Of a DNA stretch of 64,000 nt, positions 23,433 through 33,261 are shown in pieces. Under the pieces are notes generated by a model, which made no database searches, had not been told where the DNA came from, and saw only the letters and a list, made by a program, of their open reading frames with translations. The stretch is from Lasiodiplodia sp. COLG20 (taxonomy: Eukaryota; Ascomycota; Dothideomycetes; Botryosphaeriales; Botryosphaeriaceae). Location of the stretch: positions 372,001-436,000 of the forward strand of contig VNWV01000003.1 of the NCBI GenBank assembly GCA_009801085.1, given 5' to 3'. How positions within the stretch are numbered: position 1 is the stretch's first letter; the number at the start of each line of letters is the position of its first letter. The position numbers were made by a program, and so were the translations under genes.

Positions 23433-24534
23433 CTAACCGTTCAGGTGTGCTGCAGCCCAAGCCGGGTATCTGCCACCCTTGACCTCTATCCGCTGCAAGA
23501 TCTCGTCAATTTCAGCCAATTCTTCGTTAGACAAGGTGATCTCCTTGACATTTTCGTGGACACGAGAAGCTTTGGTAGCACCAGGAATGGGAATCACGGT
23601 CGGAAGGCCATTCTTGCCGCTCTGTTGCCTGACCCAAGCAAGACCGACTTGACCAAGAGTGACGCCCTTCTTCTTGGCAATCTTGTCGACTTCATCTGCA
23701 AGCTTGATGTTCTCGTCAAAGACATCAGGCTGGAAGCGTGGTGCTATGCGGCGGAAGTCACCTTCGGGAAGATCCTCGATGCTGCGAATCTGGCCAGTCT
23801 GTCGATATTTTGTCAGCATCTTGAAATTCAAAGTTGCAGCGTGAAACGTACCAGGAATCCGCGGCCAAGCGGCGAGTAAGCGACGATAGGAATATTCAAC
23901 TCGCCGCAGGTCTTAGCGATCTCATTGTGCAGAATGTCGGTGCAGTACAAGGAGAATTCGAGTTCGACGAAGGCAATCGGATGAACCTTTGCGGCGCGTC
24001 TGATGGTTTGAGGACCGACTTCGGAAAGAGAAATACCTCCAAGCTTGCCAGCCTTGACGAACTCGGCAATGTACGAGATGGTATCTTCGATGGGGACGTT
24101 GGGGTCCACGCGGGCACACTCAAACGTGTCCAAGAACTTCTTGCCGTCAAGGAGACGCAGACACTCATTGATGCTCCTGTGAACATTCTCGCGACTGCCA
24201 TCGGGCTCCAATTGACCGGGCTTGGCGCCGCCCTTGATGGAAATGACAACCTTGTCGGCGTCTTCGGGATACTTGGTGAAGTAGTCCCTCAGAAGGTGGA
24301 GAGAGTTGTGTTCGGGTGTGCCGTAGAACTCGCCGCCGTTCCAGAAGTTAGAACCACCCTCCAAGGCAGCCTTCATGGTCTTGAAAGATTCCTCGAATGG
24401 TTGCGGGTTCTGGCGCCATGTCATGCCTGGACTTGTGTTAGCAGAGGATGTACACCAGCCATGTTGGCCATGTTCGATTTACCCATCAAGCCGAAGCCGG
24501 TGCTTCCGACTTTCTTGCCAGCGATCTCGACCAT
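23433..24534 (-). CDS. Aldo-keto reductase, AKR8/pyridoxal reductase-like
   Basis: NADPH-dependent reductase of the AKR superfamily; closest in appearance to fungal pyridoxal reductases (Plr1 type), which reduce pyridoxal to pyridoxine. Three exons, 24534-24483, 24426-23852 and 23798-23433, give 330 residues; introns 24427-24482 and 23799-23851. Splicing restores STGFGLMGMTWRQNP at the N-terminus and SPLGRGFLTGQIRS near residue 200, both family hallmarks. Tyr52 sits in EFYG and Lys82 in SIKGG. The usual Asp before the Tyr is Asn47, and the usual His site reads ECARVD, so the classical Asp-Tyr-Lys-His tetrad is not intact. The cofactor loop near PIPGATKASRVHENV is present. A TIM-barrel of normal length. 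Substrate is inferred from family only. It lies tail-to-head with the FAD monooxygenase, but 1.2 kb apart, so no functional link is implied. Confidence 0.85.
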
Positions 24535-25706
24535 CTTTTCGATTGATGTCTGTGAGAGCTTTCGATGAGGTGAGTGAATGGACGTTGATGATGTTTTTTG
24601 ATGAAGAGAACTTGTTGATGAAAGACAGACGTCTCGCGGCTGGAATGCGCTCTACTTGAACCCATCCGTGGGCAACATAAGGCCATTGGCGCTCCGGCGT
24701 TAATAGGTGAACTTACATGTATTTCCGGGAACAGAATTGGCTATGTCCGTTAAAAGGATCGCGCTTATCTGATTCAGGACCTGGACCTGAGGATCTAGGA
24801 ACAGTACTTGGCGTGCAGGAAGGGCGGCGGGAACTTTTGTGAGGGGGCTGCGCCCCCGCCAGCTTAACTCCGGTACAACCGCGGTTCGGCCTCATCTTAA
24901 CTCCAGCGACAACGGGTCTGCTTGTTCGAGACTTTGGTTGCAATCCACCATCAAAGGTTGTTTCGATCAATTGTGACTTAGCAAACTGCATACGCCGTCT
25001 CGGGGTTTACGGTCCGAATATTGTAGCACAACCCATCCGGATGGCTCTTCCAAGCTCCCATGAAGCCACAGTATCATAGCCCGGTACCATCTGGAGTTTC
25101 TAACCCGCCTCGCTGTATCATCGAACCAGATGTGACAGTGAGGAAATGCCACTATACTGGCTGACAATCAGCAGGGGAAACATGGCGTCAAAAGCGACCT
25201 TCTTGAATTCCTGAAAGAGACGACTGGTTCCTCTTCAGCGCACTCAGGAGCATTGCCTTCTGGTGCAAAATGGAAGACAAATCTTCTTTAAATCTTACTA
25301 GAGATCTTTGATAAAACGGGCTGAAAAAAAAAAAAGAGTATGACTGTCGACGAAAATGGCAAAACTGAACCCCGCTACATGCGGGTTAAGCTCAGAAAGA
25401 CTCCTTGGGACCGTCTTTTTTGTCTTCCCTAGCTCGTTTTCGAACCTTCGACCTCTTTATTACCCACAGAGGACGGGCGGAAACTTGGGCTGCCCTACGT
25501 AAACCTTCAGGCTCTCATTTAACCAAGCACCACCTCTTCGAGCGTCACTAGCATACCGGAGTGGCTTAACTCACTGGGTTATATAGAGCACCTAGCAACA
25601 ATGGCTTTATTCGTCTGGAGACATCTGCAAACAAGAAGAACATTGATTACTGAAAACAAAATTATGGAGGCAGGACACCATTCTAAAACCTATCTAGGAC
25701 CAAATC
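24535..25706. other. Intergenic between AKR and FAD monooxygenase genes
   Basis: No gene seen. A short GC hairpin (gggggctgcgccccc) lies at 24843-24857 and a smaller one (cccgc-tacat-gcggg) near 25370-25385. Both are followed by ttaactc/ttaagctc, hinting at degenerate repeat remnants. The region near 25560-25600 has a tRNA A-box-like string but no matching arms. Confidence 0.45.
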
Positions 25707-27014
25707 TTAAGCATCAACCGACTTGCACTCCTCAAACGGTGGGTGGTTGAAGAATCTGACACCACCTTGCCGCGATTCCTCAATGGCCTCCTTCGCATAC
25801 TCCTTCATCATGGCCTCGTACTTTCCAATAATCTCCGCCGACACCTGTCCTCCGTTTTCCACCAGCACCTTGGCCAAGTTCGCTGCGTCCCGGAACGCTG
25901 TGACTGCGCCCACACCTCCAGATGGCGACATAACATGCGCGGCATCTCCAAGTAGCGTCACCGGCTCCCTCAGTGGCTCCCAAGCCGCCATCTCTGGTCG
26001 CATGCTGAGGACGCGCATCGCAGCCGTCTGGGTCGGATCCGCCAGCTCAAACAGAGCTCGCAGTTGCGGATCCCACTCCTTGGTGACCTCCAAAGCCAGC
26101 TCCTGTGCTTCCTTGCTCGACATGTGTGTCAACGCCTCATCCTCAACGCCGAAAACCTCTTCCCTCGACACCAGTACCCAGTAGACGTAATCCTCGTCCG
26201 GGCATCCCTCGACCTCTCCCCTCTGCGGAAACCGGATCGGCTCGTACAAGCACGTCACCGGTGCGCCATCCGCCCTCCCCCTCTCTTCAACCAACCTCAT
26301 CGCGTCCAACAGCCCCTCCGGCATTCTCCCCTCCACCTCCCCCGTCAGCGCCGTCTTTCCATAAACGATCCGGCCCCGCGTGTCGACAGGGCGCAGCGCA
26401 TCGCCCAAGAACTGCCTCCTAACGCGACTGCGCGCGCCATCCGCGCCCACGAGCAGGCACCCCTTCGCCGTCGACCCGTCCGCAAACCGCGCAACGACGA
26501 CCTTCCTCCCACCCTCCTCTTCAACAACATCATACCCCTCAAACGCCTTCCCCCAGCGCACCCTCTCCCCAACTCCCCCCTCCATCAACACCCGCCTCGC
26601 CGCCGCTCGATCCGGCGTGTACGGCCTGCGCCTCGCCGCCTGCTGCATACGCTTCACGTGCGCCGGCGTCGGCTTGTACACCGCTGCGCCCTCCGCCCCT
26701 TCTCGCACCTCTCTTCCCGTCCTCGCATCTATCGCCGCACCGCCCGGCCCCACGCCGAGCAGCTTGACCTGCGCGCACGTCTCTTCGAAGCGTCGGAAGA
26801 TTGCTGGAGGTAGTGTTGTCTCGAGCGCCGCGATGCCGTCGCCCGAGATGCGGATGCGGTAGCCCTGCGGCCGCGCGGATGGTGCCGCGTCGCGCTCGTA
26901 GATGGCGAAGGGGATGGAGGCGGTGAGCAGGCCTTGGGCGAGGAGGAGGCCGCCGAGGCCGGAGCCGATTATGAGGATGGGGAGGGGGTTGGTTGTGGTG
27001 GTTGATGATGGCAT
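25707..27014 (-). CDS. FAD-dependent monooxygenase (group A type)
   Basis: Intronless, 435 residues, ATG at 27014. The N-terminal dinucleotide-binding motif is GSGLGGLLLAQGL (residues 17-29), followed by an acidic YERD at the end of beta-2. The DG motif GADGARSRVR binds FAD and NAD(P)H. The GD motif reads LLGDAAHVMSPSGGVGAVTAFRDA, split here by description only, and holds the Asp that contacts the ribityl chain. These three motifs in order define salicylate-hydroxylase/UbiH-like aromatic or polyketide hydroxylases. No transmembrane segment is evident. Coding strand is GC-rich and lacks introns, unlike its neighbours, which could reflect a recent arrival or simply family habit. No polyketide synthase, NRPS or terpene cyclase is nearby, so a role in catabolism is as likely as in secondary metabolism. 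The substrate cannot be told. Confidence 0.88.
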   Translation of the reverse strand: MPSSTTTTNPLPILIIGSGLGGLLLAQGLLTASIPFAIYERDAAPSARPQGYRIRISGDGIAALETTLPPAIFRRFEETCAQVKLLGVGPGGAAIDARTGREVREGAEGAAVYKPTPAHVKRMQQAARRRPYTPDRAAARRVLMEGGVGERVRWGKAFEGYDVVEEEGGRKVVVARFADGSTAKGCLLVGADGARSRVRRQFLGDALRPVDTRGRIVYGKTALTGEVEGRMPEGLLDAMRLVEERGRADGAPVTCLYEPIRFPQRGEVEGCPDEDYVYWVLVSREEVFGVEDEALTHMSSKEAQELALEVTKEWDPQLRALFELADPTQTAAMRVLSMRPEMAAWEPLREPVTLLGDAAHVMSPSGGVGAVTAFRDAANLAKVLVENGGQVSAEIIGKYEAMMKEYAKEAIEESRQGGVRFFNHPPFEECKSVDA

Positions 27015-27580
27015 TGTTGAGAGTTGGTTGTTTTTGAGGGTGTGATGGTTCGAGAGGCGGGTTTGGTTGGTGGTAGCGAGATAGAAAGAAGTGATGATAT
27101 TATGGGCAGTTGCTTTGGTATGGTAAACGAAAAAGCTTAACTCTGCTAAGCTTCGACGATCCTAAAGAGGCTTGCTTGCTTATCTTTGTTGCTTGTCTTC
27201 TGTGATTCACTTTCACCACCAACAGCGGCGTGCAGAGCTCTTATATACGCCTTCACATAGCGCGCGCCTTCACTTCCTTTAGACATGCCGAAACACCAAC
27301 CCCTCGCCCCCATCAACTGCTGCCTCCGACTCCCGTCTCCGTTTCCTCCGCGTGTGGCACGATAGGCCTTAGTGGTGGGATGCTGAACGAACGGAATCCT
27401 GGCTAAGCGCAAAGCTTGGGGGCCGAAGGATTTGGGTAGCGGGCTAGCGCCACCGAGGGGCCAAAGGTGACGCTCCGTCGGGCCCGAAAGCTAAACCCTT
27501 TCCTGTTTGGGTGGGCCCGTCTCGGGGTTTAGAGTTCCCCGTTTTCGCGAAGTCAAGGGCAGCTGGATCACCATGGCCAA
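27015..27580. other. Promoter side of FAD monooxygenase gene
   Basis: The 566 bp upstream of the monooxygenase start hold its promoter and leader. From 27415 to 27545 the composition changes to GC-rich, with several GGGCC strings, up to the edge of the foldback element. No gene seen. Confidence 0.45.
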
Positions 27581-28020
27581 CAAATGCTCAGAATCCAATG
27601 TACTGGAGACTCACATTGGAGTCCTCCCCCTCTGGAGCGGAAAAAAAAAGGCTTTTCTGCTTTGATTAAAATGGTATTTGCAACACCATTCAGCATACTC
27701 TTCGATCAGTACCAGGTATTTCCAATTATGAATTGCCGCAGGGAATCTCATACGAGAAAGCTCCGAAGGGAGGAGCATTGGACATGCGTCTCTCGCAATC
27801 AATGAGATGTCTCATGGAAGTCAACGATCATCATGGAGTCGCATATCATAGAAACGAATGGGGATTGAGGGACTCGAATTGTGATCTGGTACAATTGAAG
27901 AGGTATGTAGATGGTATTGCTGGTACCATTCTTCATCGGAGCAGAGAAATTCTCTTTCCGCTCCAGCGGGGGGGACTGCAGCGTAAGTCTCCAGTAGATT
28001 GGGCTCTGAGCATCTATTTG
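27581..28020. mobile_element. Foldback (MITE-like) element, about 440 bp
   Basis: Two inverted arms face each other. The left begins caaatgctcagaatccaatg and runs through tactggagac and tctggagcgg. The right arm, reverse-complemented, reads caaatagatgctcagagccc, then tactggagac and gctggagcgg. About 100 bp per arm align clearly with small indels, and weaker similarity continues towards the centre (aatggta..gcaa.accat, then tctcat). No transposase frame is present and no clear target-site duplication can be read at the ends, so exact borders are uncertain by about 10 bp. The structure fits a non-autonomous DNA transposon or foldback element. Confidence 0.7.
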
Positions 28021-28208
28021 TGATGCTGATAAAGTTGCGCTTGGTCCCGCGAAAAACGGGAATGCATTCTTCGACGGTAGGCTTAAAGATAATGCCGTAA
28101 CATTCTCTTCGACTGTGTTAGTTGGCGTTTTATCAGTCAAAGCCTTCCCTGTCAGTGTTGCGGGTAGAGAAAATTTTTCTCTAGCTGCGTCTTGTGACGA
28201 ATTCCTGT

Positions 28209-29111
28209 CTACCCTGTTGATTGCTTCGTGGTGAGTGCCATAGAAGGTGCTGTCGGGGCCAAGCCATAAAGTCCTGGGTGTTGTCTCATCTCATCTGAGA
28301 GGAGATCATCTGTTGTTCTCGTCGATTGTTCTTGGGGTAAGGATGGTTGTCCTTCTGGTAGTTGCTGTGATGAGTTATTAGAGCTTTGTGGCGCTTTAAA
28401 TACCGCTTGCATGGTCACATCTGTCCTGGGTGATAAACTCAGACCGGGGTCTATTGGTGTCATTGAAACTCGTTGCCCGGAACCTTCAGCAAAGAATGGC
28501 CCACCAGAAGCCATTGTTGCCTGGTTGTTGCCATTGGTGTAAATGCTCTCCAATGGCGTCATTGAAACTTCTTGCCAGGAACCTTCAGTCGTCAGGAAGG
28601 GCCTTTCCAAGGTGGGTCTTGAACCTTCATCCAAGTATGGCCTCTCAGGAGTCACCGATGCTTAGCCATAGCTATCCGTCTGTAGCTTTCCTTTCTTGGA
28701 TCCTCCAGCGGTAATATTCTGTAGATTCTGATCACTATCGGAAGCGCCATCATTCCAGTGTCTTTTTTGTCCCGCGGATTCTTGGACTTGAGCATCCTGG
28801 TGTGGTTTCTCCACCAAATCCATGGACTTCCCTGGCTTCTCTATCTGGCCATTCCTTGAAGTCACTAGCGCATGATATGCGGCCTTTGCCTGATTAAGGG
28901 CAGCCGCCGTGGCTTCGTGTGCCGCCGTTGCCAAGTCCAGTGCTTTCTTTGCCTCGCTGAGTGCGAACGGATGCATTTCGAACTGAACGTGTGGTGACAA
29001 GACCACTGCCATCAGGTGTTGGTCTACTACCTTCAATGCACGATACCTCGGAAGATTTAGTAGGAATATTCGAATGATGGCTAGCATGGAATTTTTTTTT
29101 TTTTGGCTCAT
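28209..29111 (-). pseudogene. Stop-interrupted ORF with degenerate internal repeats
   Basis: One minus-strand frame runs from ATG 29111 to a stop at 28209, broken only by an in-frame TAA at 28662-28664. Without the stop it would be about 300 residues. The first half has an Ala-rich heptad-like helix (ALDLATAAHEATAAALNQAK) and a basic end (GSKKGKLQ). The second half carries degenerate repeats (VTPERPYLDEGS, LERPFLTTEGSWQEVSMTP, GGPFFAEGSGQRVSMTP). The same repeats are visible in the DNA as near-copies of gtcattgaaact and ggaaccttca about 97 bp apart. I recognise no domain. It sits between two repeats, and its first codons fall in the conserved flank of the palindrome at 29115. It may be a decayed gene, or two pieces of a spliced gene of a mobile element. 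Confidence 0.4.
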
Positions 29112-29114
29112 GTC

Positions 29115-29199
29115 ATGGGTAGCTGAAACTATCGTCCGGACGTGTATGTAGAATTAAAAATTCAACATACACGTCCGGACGATAGCTTCAGCTACCCAT
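29115..29199. repeat. 85-bp palindromic element, copy A
   Basis: A near-perfect inverted repeat: arms of 41 bp (starting atgggtagctgaaact, core cgtccggacg) with 39 matches, around a 3-nt centre. Conserved sequence continues outside the arms: gctcatgtc on the left and atatgtta plus a T-run on the right also flank copy B, so the mobile unit is longer than the palindrome. A further weak inverted pair, gatggctagc near 29076-29085 and again near 29270-29281, may mark outer ends. Confidence 0.85.
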
Positions 29200-29204
29200 A
29201 TATG

Positions 29205-29851
29205 TTAAATTTTTTCAAGGCAGAACTGCGACATAGTTACGCCATGTTCTAGTGCTCTACTATTCTTCGCGCTAGCCATCGGCTGTAGCGCCCCTCTGTA
29301 TGCTGTATTTACACCCCATCCCTAATTAATGTCCTTTACTGTTACATTGGATGAATTTGCCTTCTCTTCCTTTCCGTCCTAGGACTCTTGCTAGCCCCGA
29401 GTTAGTAACCTTTCAATGTCTCCAGCAGTTGGTAGACCGCCCGTTGTGTGTATCTGAAAATTGCACTCATTGTACAGCTCGTTGAGAGAGAAGAATACGA
29501 CATCGGCTTATTATTTAATGACTTAAACTATTTATTCATTTCGGATCTTACAGCCATCCATCAAACTTAACCAATTCCTCAACCCCGCCGAGTAGTAGAT
29601 CAAACGCCAACGCCACTGATACACCCAGCGCCCGCTTTCCCGAACTCGTACAAATTAATGCGCATGAAGGGATAGTAAAACGATGAACCAAATGCAGGAA
29701 CCGGGGAGAGAGCAAAGCAATGCAGTAGTAATAAAGCAGAGAAGCAGGAAAAGGGGGGAGAGAAACAATAGGGAGAAAAACACATGAAAAGAAGTGAAAA
29801 AGTCCAGTCCGGGTCGTTACAGGCCATTACCCACCAGCCCCATTAACCCCC
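29205..29851. other. Intergenic, 3' of LIM protein gene
   Basis: No gene seen. The part next to copy A looks like repeat remnant. The stretch 29500-29851 should contain the 3' UTR of the LIM gene (minus strand). Confidence 0.45.
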
Positions 29852-32644
29852 TTAAGCCTTGAGCCTCCGTTCCTCGCATTTGACGCAGACAGGGTTCTTC
29901 TCCTCGCCGCGGAGGAAGTACCTGCCGTCCACGAACTCGCCCGAGCATTCCTGATGATCGTCAGCATCATGCACGAAATAGTATACACAGAAACAACGAC
30001 AACTTACCGTGCAGACGAAGCAGTTGGGGTGCCACTCGAATCCAAGTGCCTTCAGCACAGTATCCGTGACCGGCTTGCGGCACTTCTTGCACTTGGTCGA
30101 GTAGCGGTTGGTGTGGCAGTTGACACACCAAGCATAACCGTCCTTCTCAACAAAAGGTGTCGAGGAGTCGAACGGCTGCATCTCTCGTCAGCATTCCATC
30201 AACCAGGGTTGGACCAAAAAGATACTCACATCGCCGCATTCCGCACAGAAGAAGTGCCCAGCATGCCATTCAGCACCGCAAGCCACAATGACCTCTCCCT
30301 CGATAGGCGTCTTGCAGCTCTTGCATCGCGGGCTGAAGAACTCGTGGTAGTCCAGATGGCAGTAGAACCGCAGCCCCTCGTCGCCATCGTCATTCTCGCT
30401 GTAGCCCTCCATGACCTCCGCATCCTCGCCATTCCTCCGTCTGTAGATGCGGTCAAGACGCTCCTCACGCTTTCCTTGCGGCTCCGGGTAGAAGGCAACG
30501 CATTCCAGCGCCTCCGAGCAGTGGTAGCAGCGGAAGCATTCCGGATGGAAGCGAGCACCGCCAGCACTCACGGTACGACCAGCGATAGGGAGTGCACAGG
30601 ATTCGCACAGAGCCGAGGTCCGCGCGCCACCGGAAGGAGTCCAGTGGCCCTTCGGCAGAGTAGTGGGTGCCGTGTTTGCCGTACGGGGAAGGGGACGGCC
30701 ATTTCGCGCCGACCTCGGATCGGGAAGAGGCCTTGCAGAGCCAGACGAAGGGGCGTTGATCGTTGGCAGCGGCCGTGCTGAGCTACCAGAGACATTGATG
30801 CTCGGGGTGTTGGACACGTTGATCGAAGGAACCGAAGGGGCACCGCCGACTGAGATGGAAGGAATGGGCGCTGCTGCAGCCGATCCCCGAGATCTTGGCC
30901 GGGGAGTCTCATCAGGAACATTGATTTCCGGAATTGTCGGGATTGCGGAGCTCCTCTTCTTGCCGAAAGGCTCGTCCGGCATGTTGATGGTCGGCACGAT
31001 GGGAGCGCTTGCGCTCTTAGGCGGGCTCGGCGGGTAGGACTTGGGCTCATGGCTGGCCTCAGGAGACTTCATCTCCACCATGGCCTTTGCTTGCTCTTCC
31101 TTGAGCGCAACCTCTTTCGGCTTGTAGTCTTTCTGGAAGCTGACAATGGGGCGTCCCGGACTATCACTGACCATGCTTGGGGTGGGCAGCTTCGGGCTTC
31201 TGTCCTTGAGCCTCATGCTCGTGGCTGCGCGGATATCATCAGCCCGAATCTCCTTACCATCTTTCATCTTGACAGGCGATTCCTCCGGGGAACTTGCCGC
31301 AGGATTCCGAGCCTGCGTGGGCGTTACAGGCGCATTCTCATTGGATGTGTACGCAGGGTTGCGCGACTGAGTCGGCTCATTCCTATGGATCTCGAAGCGG
31401 TCAAACCTCTTCTGGGGGGTGGCCTGCGAGTCGGTGTTCGAACGGGTCAAGTTGTCGCGGCCGAACTGAATGCGCGAAAAGGGGTTCCTGCGGGTGTGGA
31501 TGGGCAACTTCGAGGGCGACGGCGGCGTGGGCTTCTGCTCGGCAGGTGTTGTCACAGACTCCTCGGGCTCCTCATAGATCTTGTCGTTGGGGTTTTGGAA
31601 CAGGCTGCCACTGAGTTTTCTCTTAGAACCGCTGCTCCGGCGTCGGGGGTTAGGGACTTCGAACGAGACATGGCTCTTTGTGGGAGACTGCATGGGCGAC
31701 TCCATTGTCTTGGAGGGGTGGGCGTCGGTATCGTGTTTGGACTTGAGCTTATCGCTCTTTTTGGCGATCACAAAGTCGTGCACTTTTACGGATGAGGAAC
31801 TGGAGCCGCGGCTGCTGAGTGAGCTGTTGCGACCGCTGGCGCTCGATTGCGGCGAGGGGGCGTCATAGCTCTGAGCTCGGGCGTGGCTCCCTTTCTTTAG
31901 GTGGGCCGTGTACTCATAGGGCGCATCGGGGCTCCGAATCGCCGCTTTGGGATTCTGGTGCTTCCAGACCAGCTCGGCGGCCTCGTCCTGGGCGGCGGCG
32001 AATATCCTCTGCTCGTCGGCAGCGTCCATGTCCTCCAGGGCCTTCCTGAGTGACGCAGCTTCCTGGCGTTCCATCCACCGGGCACCGCTTTCCCGATATG
32101 AGTGGCGCTGCTCGCCGCTTGTTGAGCGTGTCGACGTCCGGGAGGAGGCGCGCTCAATTGTAGCTGGGTCTACCTTCTGCGAGGTCCGCGAGGTGGAGCG
32201 ATTGAATGGATCCCGGACGAGCGGCCGTCCTAGGCTGGACGAGGCGCGCGGGGCCAGACGCTCGCGCAGCGAGCCTCTGCTGCCGTTAGACGACGAGAAC
32301 ATGTCGCGGTGCGATAGAGCACTAGTGCTGCGAGGTGGCTGGGACTTGGTCGGGGTCAAGGTCGGCGGGTCTCTGGGCTCAGGAGTCGCGCTGCCGAAGG
32401 TTCTCGAGGAGCGGAGCGAGCCCATGGGGGAGGCAGGCAGCGGACGGGAGCCATTAGGGCGTTGGGGGCGGTTGTTGCGGATATTGCTGAGGAAGTTGCC
32501 TGGTCAAGCAGTTGGCACATTTCTGCGGCGGTGGCTGGGTGTCTCAGCTTGGAACGGGGAGTACTGACCGACCTGCTCATTGTTCATATAGGTGGGCCCA
32601 GGGATGTTGCTGCCCTTGTCCTTACTGCGCGAGCGCGACAGCAT
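29852..32644 (-). CDS. Paxillin-like protein with three LIM domains
   Basis: Likely the fungal paxillin (Pxl1-type) scaffold acting at polarity sites and the septation ring. Four exons, 32644-32569, 32499-30230, 30175-30008 and 29950-29852, give 870 residues. Introns: 32500-32568 (GTCAGT...CCAG), 30176-30229 (GTGAGT...GCAG) and 29951-30007 (GTAAGT...TCAG). The long N-terminal half is Ser/Pro-rich and disordered, with repeats such as PTINMPDEPFG and PEINVPDETPRP. LIM1 starts CESCALPIAG, contains an insertion rich in charged residues and ends before RCKSCK. LIM2 runs CKSCKTPIEGEVIV to CVNCHTNRYS. LIM3 runs CKKCRKPVTDTVLKALGF to CVKCEERR. The two downstream introns fall inside LIM2 and LIM3 and must be removed to complete the Cys/His pattern. 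The start is the least certain part: the frame is open further upstream to about 32862, where a gccag acceptor-like string could mark another 5' exon. Confidence 0.85.
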
Positions 32645-33261
32645 GCTGGGCGGGCTTGGGCGGAATGCTGGGTCTGCTGCACGTCGGGCCTTGCTGGTCG
32701 GGGTGGTACGAGATGCGTTGGATGCGGCGGGCTGTCGTTGGCGAAGCGGCGACGAGCTGGCTTGGAGGATGGGATTGGAGCGGTCAAGCGAGCGAATGGA
32801 GGGATACGTGGAGGGCCACGGCGACTGGGGGAAGGGCGGGGACGACGATTGCTGGCGTCAGGTACGTGCCAAGCCGGTGAAGTGGTGTTTGTGCTCGGTG
32901 GCCGGGGTCGTCGCAGCAACGCCAGGTTCCAGCCGGACGGCGAGGTCGAGAGGGTCTCCGTCAGCCTTGCCGACCATCGCCCTGTCACTCCCGGCAACAA
33001 GCTCAACCGTCCCCGGCTTTTGTCCACCACCGCCCACCAGCGCGATCCTTCGGCTCGCCAACGGCGGCCTCGTGATGCTACGCCAATGCTGCCGCTCTGG
33101 GAAGCTGTGGGGTGTGCGGGAGGATCGAGGGACGATCCCGGCGGTAGAACGGCACCTTTCTCTTATTACCGAATTCGCCGCCTGCTCCAACGGCGCCATT
33201 GACTAAAAGACCGCTGCTCCGCCATCATGGAGTCATTTTGCCTGCTTTCCTTGCCACCGCC
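32645..33261. promoter_or_regulatory. Divergent promoter region, LIM gene / MFS gene
   Basis: Only 617 bp separate the two divergent ATGs, so regulatory signals may be shared. The LIM frame stays open to about 32862 and may extend into this stretch. No TATA box is evident; the leader just before 33262 is pyrimidine-rich and ends caccgccATGG. Confidence 0.5.

Noticed and set aside
25555..25610. tRNA-like A-box string
   Set aside because: No B-box at the right distance and the acceptor and anticodon arms do not pair.
23433..27014. Secondary-metabolite cluster (AKR plus FAD monooxygenase)
   Set aside because: No polyketide synthase, NRPS, terpene cyclase, prenyltransferase or cluster regulator in the window; the two genes are 1.2 kb apart and separately ordinary.
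33199..33261. Upstream in-frame ATG for the MFS transporter
   Set aside because: Adds a 21-residue extension not typical of the family; the ATG at 33262 has a better context.
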